DNA of 64,000 bases. Origin: Dipylidium caninum (Eukaryota > Platyhelminthes > Cestoda > Cyclophyllidea > Dipylidiidae). The DNA lies in contig QEYB01001436.1 of assembly GCA_017562135.1 (NCBI GenBank), positions 682,001-746,000 on the forward strand. Reading direction: 5' to 3'. A program made the position numbers and the translations under genes. Shown here piece after piece: positions 37,228 through 47,041 of this stretch (its first letter is position 1; each line of letters starts with the position of its first letter). Below the pieces are notes generated by a model. It made no database searches, had not been told where the DNA came from, and was given only the letters and a program-made list of their open reading frames with translations.

Positions 37228-40200
37228 CCAGTCACCAGGACGTAATGAGGTTGAGACGGTGGACTGGAGCAAGTCAGAGGCACGCTGACTGCTGTCGGAG
37301 CACCTCCGAGGCCATGGGCGTGAAAAGTTGCTGAATGATGGCAGATCGAGCCTATCGGAGATTTTGAAGTGGGAGAGAAAACCATTCCCAAGGACTCTTA
37401 CACACTTGTAAAATCTGTACAAAATAAATCGGCATCGAATGGACGAAGGGATGAATAAGTAGACGGACAGGGTGACTGGTAAGGCGGTAAGATAACGCCA
37501 GTGAGGGTGATGCCGGGCCGAAGTGGTCTACAGCCTTCGTCAGTTCACAATGGCTGACTTAGATCGAAGATATGTTTGTGTCAGGTCAACCAGAATGTCA
37601 GGAAGCGCTAAAAGCTCTCTTTTCTGGGGGAAGAAAGGCATATCAGGCAAGTTATGTGGGGGACAAATTCGACTAACGAAACTGTGGGCGCCTGGCGTCT
37701 GCACCATTGCGATTGAAGATAAAGCAGTCAATTTTTCCATCATAGAAGACCCCTTCTCAAAGATGCTCAAATTCCTGCCCAAATCCCATTATTACAACTA
37801 AAATAAAGTTTGAGTTTTCTACGAAAAGGGTCTTATTTTCTAAATTCACAGTGGAATATCATGAGCCTACTGCTGCCCCGTTTCCGCCATTTCAATTGGA
37901 TAAACGCGCGGCCAATCACCTTTCACCTTCAAGGCCATAGCCATGTTTGACTTCCCTACTCACAAGAGAATAATATAACGCTTTTTTTAAAAAGTAGATG
38001 GTGTAGGAGGAAGAAGTGTGTGAAGTTGACTCAGTCTCGACTTGCCATTCACTCGATTAATGCGTTTTCCGCCTTCGTAGAAATTGGCGGATCCGCTAAG
38101 CCGGAAATTCGAGGTGGAGGTCAGGATGAATGCGGATGAGCGGGCTATCGTGAAGTCTTTTATCCGAAAGCTCACGAAATCCATGAACCAGGCAGCCATT
38201 ACGTTGTGGAGATGGCGAAGAGAGATAAACGGGGTAGAGGAAAGCGGTCATATCGTCCACAAATGAAGATATTTTTAACCTTGGCTCCGAGGGAGACATT
38301 ATTCCCGCCTCATAAATATGCTGCCATGCCTCTGCACTGCCGCACTTCATTAATTAATGAGACACTTTCAGTCCTATAGAGTCGCTATTCCACAGATACT
38401 TGGTGTCTGTGCCGCCTGAATTTCCACTGCACAGCCTGGTTAAACACAGAGCTGGTGGCAGTGTGGGGCTTCGTGTTTATCCGCTGCCAGTGTAAACATG
38501 ACAAAATATTGCAATTTACATAAACGCAATTTATGCCAGTCCCTATGTTAGTCCCCATTCACGGTATCATCTAACCACAACCAAGTGGTAGACGCTCGAA
38601 CGCCTTATGTTGCCGTTGAGACAGAGGATGACCTTGTGTGGCCTCATGGATCCATTCTCCTCGAACCTTCCACGTAGATGTTCGTTGCGGAAACGAGAAG
38701 AGCCGGTGATCGCCACTTCATCTGCGGTACGAAGGCACGTTAAAGGCGCATAGCTGAGGTCGTGGGGAGAGATGTGTTGAACCATTTGTTGTGAATAGAT
38801 AACAAATTGCGATCATGATGTGTGGCTTGACACTTTTATATTTCGTGATAAACAGATAGCCATCGCCGTTCCTCGATAATTTACTCGTAGATCAACAATT
38901 CCCACATGCACTTGGTAAGCCTCCTTGGCACGTTAATTTTTATTTCTACTATTTAAAATTAAGTACACCGTCTTTTTCAGATTCACTGCTGCAGGAGCAT
39001 CGCAACGAAAGGCGTGTGGGCGGCGGAATAAATATTCTCAAAGTCTTCTACTCTCGTGCAGGTCACCTTATTTTTGCGGTTGTAACTACCACATCAACCT
39101 GCCGATGTGGATCATTAGCACAGGCCATGCTGTCGAATACCTTTGCCCAGGGTCCTGGGGAAGCTCTATCGGGATGCTGTCACAGTCCGGACACGTCGCA
39201 GCAGGTATGGCGTATTCAGCATTCCCCTTTACTTACACTCAGCCAGTAAGCTGAGAAGCCTTTTTTGCTGCTACCTCCGCAGCGATATTGGAGTGCATGC
39301 GAGAGTGCAGCCGCAGAAGTCAGCCCTAGTAGAATCCAACCTCCCCCACCTCCCCCACCTCTTCCAGGATGCACTCCCCTCTTCCTAACCGTCTTTCACG
39401 GTGACAGTTTGGACACTCTTCGAGTAATACGTTACGATCGTCCGCTGTGTCCACTCCACACTTGTCCGACCAACTACCTGCCCCTCATGAGCAGATGTGG
39501 CGCCCGACTGGCGCTCATTGCCTTAGCAGCCGTCGGTGTTGGCGGCACCGGGACGAGGAGGGGTTACAGAGGAGGTCGCAGGGGGCTGGCGGAGGGCGAG
39601 GGTAGTGGTGGAACGCCAAGACGCAGACGAGTGAATACTCTCAATCCCTCTGTCTCAGCTGTAATGGCTGCGGGGCTCGCACAAAACCGACCGGCAAGTA
39701 GTCATGTAAGAACCTCCTTCATGCTGCCTAATGTTGCGCCCATTTTCTCCTCTCTTCCCTCGTTTATCTTATCTTTTGATGCGAGATACACGAGACGAAG
39801 TGATTGCCTGCCCAATTATGTCTGCTGTGTTGCTTTTTGAATACAATACTAGAAGATATAGTTTTTTCATTAACAACGATTGACTGATCATATATTTCAA
39901 GTCTTTTTTGCATCCTTTTCAACAGACTCCACTACACACTTCCTTTAAGAATCCTTAAAAGGCTCCTTCGCCCTGCTTTTACGCTAATTGACTTTTCATT
40001 AGCGTTCAGAACGATAAATGTCCGTCGAGTGAGCTCAAGCCTTGTCGGGAACGACAGTTAATGAGTTTTAGCCACCATTTCAATGCGCTTTTTCCATCCA
40101 CCTTTTTTGACAAAGTGAGAAAAGAAAAATCAGGCTTTTTGTAGTCGTTGAAGTGCATGACTGGCACACAACTTCACGATACCAAAGCGCCTAAGTATGG

Positions 40201-40584
40201 CCGCTGAGAGACTTCTTCAAGAGTCTGTTGTACAGTTTTATTGCTCCCCTTGGTCCCCTTAGACATGAGAGGAAGACAATGACGACGTCTACGGTCATTG
40301 CTTTGAGAGAAACAGTTGAGGTTGCTTTTTACTCTTTGACAATCACTCGAGAGGTTTTCTTCACCCTTCAGCTTTCCTCCAATTGGACGGAAGGCGAGTG
40401 GGAAGCCGGCGGGTGGGTTGAGGAGGAGTCGCACTCCACTCCGAGGTCCGCCTTGGTTGATGCCGGAAACTACAGTCCCGGAGGTCGCAAATTGCAGGAA
40501 ATGGTTTTCATCTACCAGCTCGAGCCTCCGCCCACCCTACAGGCAATAGCCCGACAGAAGATTAGACAGGTGAACTCCACGTGA
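25075..40584 (+). CDS. putative multi-exon gene with SOCS/BC-box-like C-terminus
   Basis: The family was not recognised. Six exons with good splice signals are seen. Phase 0 joins 25075-25494, 27986-28117 and 36241-36688. Phase also joins 39151-39204, 39408-39705 and 40372-40584, where the frame stops. At least one linking exon between 36688 and 39151 is missing from the model, so two genes are not excluded. Exon 1 reads like a beta-propeller (YSPDS, ISPDSSLCLI), and exon 3 starts LYSLRTRELI, which recalls WD-type blades such as that of BCAS3. The last residues, EPPPTLQAIARQKIR, resemble the LxxLCRxxIR core of a SOCS/elongin-BC box, the C-terminal tag of ubiquitin-ligase adaptors. This would make it a substrate receptor, by inference only. 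The 36241 exon follows a textbook pyrimidine tract plus CAG, and 40372 another. Its introns contain two poly-G tracts and three CCAAT clusters. Confidence 0.45.
30930..30979. promoter_or_regulatory. cluster of three CCAAT/ATTGG boxes
   Basis: ATTGG at 30930-30934 and CCAAT at 30946-30950 and 30975-30979, inside the presumed long intron of the plus-strand gene. It could mark an internal promoter or an unrecognised small gene. Confidence 0.35.
33976..34030. repeat. CT-rich microsatellite
   Basis: Interrupted (CT)n and CTTT runs on the plus strand. The minus strand reads as Arg/Glu-rich pseudo-protein. Confidence 0.85.
34297..34317. repeat. poly-G tract (21 G)
   Basis: An uninterrupted run of 21 G on the plus strand. 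Confidence 0.95.
34871..34906. promoter_or_regulatory. cluster of three CCAAT/ATTGG boxes
   Basis: ATTGG at 34871-34875 and 34886-34890 and CCAAT at 34902-34906, spaced 15-16 bp. No recognised gene start lies nearby. Confidence 0.35.
35904..35927. repeat. poly-G tract (24 G)
   Basis: An uninterrupted run of 24 G on the plus strand, the longest of four in the window, followed by a G-rich tail. Confidence 0.95.
37197..37225. repeat. (AG)n microsatellite
   Basis: A perfect AG dinucleotide run of about 14 units. Confidence 0.95.
37550..37801 (+). CDS. small open frame directly followed by a poly(A) signal, uncertain
   Basis: An 83-residue frame starting MADLDRRYV, in a good initiation context (CACAATGG), ends at TAA. 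AATAAA begins two bases after the stop, at about 37802-37807. It lies within the presumed intron of the large plus-strand gene. No similarity was recognised. It contains neither a signal peptide nor a clear domain. It may be a small intronless gene, a retrocopy remnant or chance. Confidence 0.2.
   Translation: MADLDRRYVCVRSTRMSGSAKSSLFWGKKGISGKLCGGQIRLTKLWAPGVCTIAIEDKAVNFSIIEDPFSKMLKFLPKSHYYN
37895..37916. promoter_or_regulatory. paired CCAAT boxes
   Basis: ATTGG at 37895-37899 and CCAAT at 37912-37916, with two GCCAT-containing elements around them. No gene start was recognised nearby. Confidence 0.3.
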
Positions 40585-41883
40585 TGTCAGTTAACGCGTA
40601 TTACTAAAGGGGATGCTAGTGGATCCCCTCCTTTCCTAAAATAAGCACCCGTCATAGAGTGTCAAAAGTCCTCGTGGGTAGGTTCCGAGAATTGCGAAGA
40701 AACCTTGATCCCGACTTATTTTTTCATGCAAAATTAAAATATCAAAAGACTAGATGAAATTTGAGTTAGGTTATGAGTATGGCTTTGGGCAATTGCATTG
40801 AAGAAGGTTTTAATGAAGTGGATTCTAAGGCGACACCATATGATCCCAAGAAGAGTAGGAATTAAGTGAAATGACGCCTTTTCAATGGATATTTCAGTAT
40901 TTTCCTGACTCGACATTGGACCATTTGGGTCTGCCACCAGGGTTGGTGGCGTATTTGCGGTTCCAGCCGTCCTTCAGTTGCTCGGGTTCATGCTTGTCGC
41001 GCTCCGATAGCTTATCAACTCTCTCCGCCGTTCTAACCCCACTGCGCAGCAACCCTCTGGAATTCGACTCGTGTTTCTCATCTCCGTGAACCCTGCTAAT
41101 TTTTTTCACGCTTTCTCACCCTCCGTCGACTCTGTGATAACCCAAGTTGAGTGGATTTCATTTTCTTCTTTTCTTTTCATTTCAGTGCTGTAAATAACAA
41201 AAGTAAATGAAATTCTAATTCCAAAAACTGGTACATCTTCCTCCAATGCAACAGCTAGTCCTGGGATTGAATTATATAATGCTCCCCTGAGGAACAAAAT
41301 CGATATGCTAGGAGATATTTATTCACTCGAGGCATAAATTGAAAGTTGGGGAATTTGAGCTCATTTAACCAGACGCCGGACTAATGGGGCCAATTTGGAT
41401 GGAAAAGGGAGAGAATCGTCTATGAAAGGGATAGGTTGAGCCATCCCTGAAGTCTCTAATGAATTTCGAAAACAGATGGCGGCTAGTTTGGGAAGGGACG
41501 AGGTAGCTCCGAGTTTATTATTCCCGAGAGGAAACTTCGATTATTTGAACAGGCTAATTTTAGTGTGCATTTGCTGCAAGGTCACGCAGCTCTTTTCGAG
41601 GCAAGAAAACCTAATATGAACTATCCTATCAATAATAATTACGATATTAAAAGGAATTTGCGCGGCATTTTCAACAATAGAATGCTGTTTATAATGTTTT
41701 GCTGGAAAAAAGCGTCGTTCCGCTATGCCATTATTAATTAATAAAAAATGCCAAAAATTTTTACAAAATAATGTAATTTGATGTATATACTTTAAAATTT
41801 ACCTTGTTTGAAATGCCTGTGAATACAGAATTGCTCGACCTCAACACAGTCACATTTTAAATTGCGGCAGGCGACAGCTAAAC

Positions 41884-44800
41884 ATGCCGGTGCGCAGAAA
41901 GCTAAAAAATTCTCTGCGGAAGTACTCAAAGGCCGAGATTTTGGTTAGAGAGGCCACCTCTAATGAAAGCACTCTACCCCCCTTCCGCCTTCTTATGCAA
42001 ATTACAGAAATGACGAAAGTGAATGCCTTATATTCCGACACATTGCAAATGATATGGAAGAGGCTTAATGACAAGTCTAAAAATTGGAGGCATATCTTTA
42101 AGGCTCTTATTGTTATTGAGGCCTGTCTACAACACGGAAGCATGGCGGTACGAATTATTAATTACTTTAAATTCTTATATTCTTCTTATTCATTAAATTT
42201 GTGCATTTTATCCATCAGATAATGCTTAAGTTGAACTGTCTACTTATGGTTTAGTTTGTCAATGAATGTCGGGACCAGTTGCCTCAAATAATGACCTTAT
42301 GTGATTTTTCATGTTCCCCTGTTCGCGACGCCAACGTCGGATTTCTCATTAGGGAAAAAGCCCGCCGAATAGTAACTATTCTTAAAGATGATAATCTGAT
42401 GAAACAAGAACGCCGGACGGCAAAATACACTTTTAATTGTAAGTCACTTGTTTTACTCTGCCTAATGGATAATTTGGGAATAGGCCCTGTTATTTATTTC
42501 CCCCTTCCATATAGCTCAGCATTCAAGATCATGCCTTCTTCGCGCAGATATGAATGGATGCAGAGAAATCGGTCAAAATGACCTTCCTAATGCTGTCTAT
42601 AATCTCTGCAATGACTATTCGGTTCATACTATTGCTGAGAGTTCTAAGGCAACTGACGTTACTTCAGACAGCAGTGCCCAAGACACTTTTAAGCCTTCAA
42701 CTTCAAATACTACCACCGACAGCAAACCCACCCTGCTGGGAAGTTCCCGCAACACCAACAGTGTAATTTTTGGTTTTAAGCATAGTACACCCTATTTTTT
42801 CTTTTCATTCCTCGGAATTTCTCTCACATCTGCTTCAATGTAGGCTTTGTCAATCGAACCACGACCAAGTTAAAGACTTACTTTTTACTTTTCCTTATTT
42901 GCATTAATCTGAGTTATATGCAAACTAACACTACCGTAATATATGATATTAGAGTAAAGGGTAGTTTTAGCGCGTCCTTACGATCAGTAAAGTTTTTTTC
43001 GAGTGTATATTAACGTGCAATCATAACCAATTGAATTCACCTCCCCGGCACTGACGGATGCGTTCTACCTGGTATCTCTTAAAGGCTGTTTATAGTTGTC
43101 GTAAAATAAATTTTCACAATTTTGCCTATACCGCTTTTTGGCTGCGTCACTTATTCCACAGCTCAGTGCACGGCTGTGTGAGCAGCTTGTATGACCCATT
43201 TTCCGGTGAGCAATTAATTTCCAACACCAGAGAGAGCGAAGTGGTCTTAAGTGCGTTCACCTAACCACCTCGTGATAAAAGCGATCTGATTATTTGAGAC
43301 CACAGCACAATTGCATCGCAAGAGTGGCCCTCTTCTAAGCCTTCGACCGCTCATTTCTCCATTCGCCTCAGATGCGATCGGAGGACTCACCACGTTTTGA
43401 CAATGGGTCAATCAAATCTAGTCGACTCATCACCTGGACGGAGTCACGCCCCAAAAGCCACTCCAACCATTCCATCTCCGATCTCCCCACGCCCTCATGC
43501 AGTCTACCCGGTGAGTCTGTACTCGCCTTTGTTGCCCCTTCACCACCTTTCGCATCTCCTTTGACTGCCAGAGAGTCTTTTACTCGACTAGTGTGGCGGG
43601 TTCTCAGTTCTGACTGAGCTGTTCCTCCCTGCCTTCCTCCCACCTTCAAGTCTCCCATTTCCCAGTCTCTTTGGAATTTCGATCAGTCAGGTTAACGCCT
43701 GAGGTAGAAAGGCCGGAGTGGTTACTTTGGCGATTAGGAGTATAAGCCCTTGTAAACATCGTAGAGCCTTCAAGTGAGTATTTACCCAGTAACCGACATT
43801 CTGCAAACACGAGAAAGGTGGAGAGAAATTGCACACTTATGTAGCATTGCGTTCTCCAGCAGCGGTCACTTTTTACTTCGCCTTACTGCTTGCATCCGAC
43901 TAGTGTTCTTCGTTCACCACGTGACTTTGTCGGACTTTCTTTGCCGTGGGAAGTCGCTCTGGATGCTAGTTGAACCAAAAAGCTTTAGACTCGCCTTCTC
44001 ATTCCCGTCCTTCATCGTTCCTCTCGCTTCTTCTTAAGAGATGTTTTCTGTCTGTGTGTCTCTTCCTCCACTCTTTGGACAATGTCCGGCCAGATGAGGT
44101 CCACGACCTTCACTTCACCTTCCGCCCGCCCGCCCGCTCGCCTTGTCCATGTTAACACCACCGAACGGACGTCATCTGGCTTTGTCCATTCCCCCCTAGA
44201 TTTCGGCCGGTTTGCAGACGAGGAGGCGAATGTGCTGCCGATAAAGACGGAAACCCTGGCCGACTTGAACGGACTCGACTTCGGTGCGTGGGTTACGGTG
44301 CTTTCCTTTACCACTTCTAAATGTTTAAACGCCCCTACTCGGAGAGGTGTAAGCAGGACGCGTCTCAGTGATTTGTCGAATCAGGAATGTTTGTGGTTAG
44401 AGGCCGACTGCACAGCCTAGCGGGCTTTGGAGGGGGAAACGATCGGCTCCTCGGCACATTCAGTCCCTTCAAATGGCACTAAGAATGTTCTCGGGTGGGC
44501 TATTTCGGGCTACTCCAACTTCGGTTGGTATCCTTTCCACTGAGCCCATTTAGGCGAGTTTTACCAGGGGTGACAGACCCGAAGTCTCGGTTTGTCGCTG
44601 AGTTGAGCCGCAAGTCGCCGGGCAGAAGATCCGGAACTACCGCACGCAAGTTATAATTTCACATCGGAATTGTAAAGAAATGACTGCTCCGAGACGCCTG
44701 CGCGGCAGAACCTCGGCGTGGCTGAAGGAGTTGAGCGCTTCCCGCCCTCTTTAATCTGTAGCCGTGAGAAAAGGGTGAAATTCCACCCTTCCACCCCCTC

Positions 44801-47041
44801 CCCCCTTGAAACTTTTACTCCTCTCCACTCGGTGCAAAAAGAAACAGTGTTTGGGTAGGCAGACGGTGCAATTCACCGGCTCGGGTGTGCGAGTCCTGCG
44901 CCATACTACTTAAGTAGCTCAGCGTCGAGGCGTAGTGAGGCGCCTGACAGTCCGTGCGAGGACAGAGTTACCCTCAGATTGAGGATTGGGGCTGGCAATT
45001 ACCTGTCGGAAGATCACTTCACTGACTTTAATCACGAAGAGCTCGCGTGTTACGCTAATCGGATGTCTGAAGTGGAACGCACGAAAGCGCGTACTTGAGA
45101 CGCGGTGAGAGGCGCCAGTAGAGGCGGATTGATGAACCTCACCACCTCAGGGTGGCTTCAAGCCACTGAGCAAATTGCCAGGGTTGAGGATGAGACGTCG
45201 GCGATTTGCGACGGCAGGACAGGACAGACGTCTCAACGGATCCGGCAGAAATCGACTGGCGGAGGATTTCGCTCCCTTTCTCGCATGCCCTGGGCCAAGG
45301 CGATGCCGATTGTCGTCCATTTTTGCTGTCTTTAGGCCATTTGGACATTTCATCGCCACCAGTGACGTGGTCACCTCCTGACGTTATGACGCTTCCAAAT
45401 GATTCGGACAAAACACCGCTTGTCCAGTCTGCCTCCACACTGCCCCTCCACGTGACTGCAGCTGACAGTTTCTTCCAGAGTCGAGAGAAAAAGGCGACGC
45501 TAGTCGCCAACTCCAATGGCTCAGCCGCTGAGTTTAACAAGCCCCCAACCGGTGGCATTTCCAAGGACACCGAAAGGATGAACTCCAAGCTTGTCAACAT
45601 GCTCAACGACCACCGCGATCTGGTCGACTTGAACAATATCTGCAGCATTCTTAAGGGTGAGTTTGGTCTGCGCCGCCTCCCTCCAAAACACATGCCGAAT
45701 ATCGGCTTGTAGACGAGGTCCAGTCCACTTCTCCTCACCCTCTACTTCCACGAGGGACTTTAAATCACGGAGTAAGTAGTCTTTTTGTCAGTCACGCTTT
45801 AACGGGTAAACAGTCTGCGTGTTTGATGTCAGTGGGCGTGGGAAGGGAGAGTTAAGACGCGAATTTTTGCACCCGCGAATGGTCTGCGGAGAGACGTCGT
45901 GTTTTTCTCTCGGCGCAGAGACACAAGTCCGACCACACGGCTTTCCTTTTGAACTTCAATTCTGTCTGAAAGGGAGGTGAGAGCCTGACCCCGATGGTTA
46001 ATCTTACCTAACAAATAACCTAGTCGGGCGACAACACGGCGACCTCAAATGCGTTACCTGTCATGCAGTAGAACGCCATCACACACTGTTACCAGAGTGT
46101 GATTGTTAAAAAGAGTGTCGACAGACCCGGAAGACTTTGGCGCTGCCATCGAGACTGTCACTTTTTACCAAATGACGGCATTTTTTGACCCACAACTCCA
46201 CCCTCGGTGAGAGAATAGGCGGGAAGGGGAAACACGTCCACAAGGCTCGAGAGGCCACATTGGTCCGAAATTCGGTGGATCATCGATGAATGGTTCAGCC
46301 AGACGGGCGTTTCATGCATCATCGCAACCGACTTGGGGAAGGAAGTTGAGCAGGCGCGAAGGAGGACCACCAAATATCCACCGGGGCCCGAGAAACCGTC
46401 TCAACTACTGCAATATTTACATTGAATCAACCTACGTGTGATGCCGTGTGTCAGCCGAGGTGGGGCCGCCTTGTTTGAAATGTGGCCACCGAGCGTCGGC
46501 GCGTGCAATGCAAGTGTGACTCAGTGGGTGCCCGACGATGTTCGAGGTTGAGTTCACCATCGTAAGTCAGGGAAAACGGCGAGGGGATAAGAGAAATTTA
46601 TTTTTGAAGCGACGGATCCATTATTGGTGTGTAGATTAGTCGGTAGTCGCTGTTTCCCTTTCCTCGCAAGCGCCCCCCTCCACGGCGGTGAGGATATTCG
46701 GTAACGCCTGCTCAGAACGGAATGGCGGCTCGTTGAAGGCATCAGCTTTCGCGGAGACAACTGCGACCTCGGAGCTTCGAGTTGACTGGGGAGTGGTGAG
46801 TCGACATTTGAACCGCCTTGGCTTCACACACTTTCACTCTCCACCTCCTCCTCCTGCTCACCGTCCACGTTTGCCTCGCATTCAGTCCGCTCGGGCGACC
46901 CTGTCGAGCCAGTACTTTGGTCCCCTTCCGACGGAGAAGACGGCAGTGCCCCTTGACCAACAACGACGGGCAGAAGGCGAACAAAGTCCTTTCGCCGCCC
47001 GACGTCTCCTCTCGGCCCTGTCCACCAACCCCTTCATGTGA
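41884..47041 (+). CDS. EPN: epsin family endocytic adaptor (ENTH domain, C-terminal NPF)
   Basis: Epsins bind PI(4,5)P2 and bend membrane at clathrin-coated pits. Eight exons fit in phase: 41884-42147, 42255-42438, 42515-42762, 43372-43510, 44041-44283, 45336-45656, 46671-46795 and 46886-47041. Their sum is 1680 nt, giving 559 residues; human epsin-1 has 576. Exons 1-2 form the ENTH domain (about 1-150): the basic first helix RRKLKNSLRKYSKAE, the lipid-binding VREATSN, MIWKRLND and KNWRHIFKAL, then REKARRI. The remainder is a disordered, Ser/Thr/Pro-rich tail with ADLNGLDFG and LVDLN segments (possible adaptor or clathrin contacts). The protein ends STNPFM; an NPF at or near the C-terminus, binding Eps15 EH domains, is typical of epsins. 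No UIM or DPW was seen. If exon 3 is not spliced, a stop at 42843 would give a short ENTH-only form of 258 residues. The ENTH part is certain; the tail exons rest on splice signals, phase, length and the NPF. Confidence 0.8.

Noticed and set aside
38084..38266. Frame with ADPLSRK, resembling the ADALSR motif of gypsy-type polyproteins
   Set aside because: Only about six residues agree and no reverse transcriptase, RNase H or integrase sequence is nearby.
39062..39204. Exon beginning at a CGTGCAG acceptor (frame GHLIFAVV)
   Set aside because: It joins in phase to 36688 but then cannot join in phase to 39408; the shorter exon 39151-39204 fits the downstream chain better.
45139..45738. A 199-codon minus-strand frame
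   Set aside because: It is antisense to an epsin exon supported by splice signals and phase on both sides.
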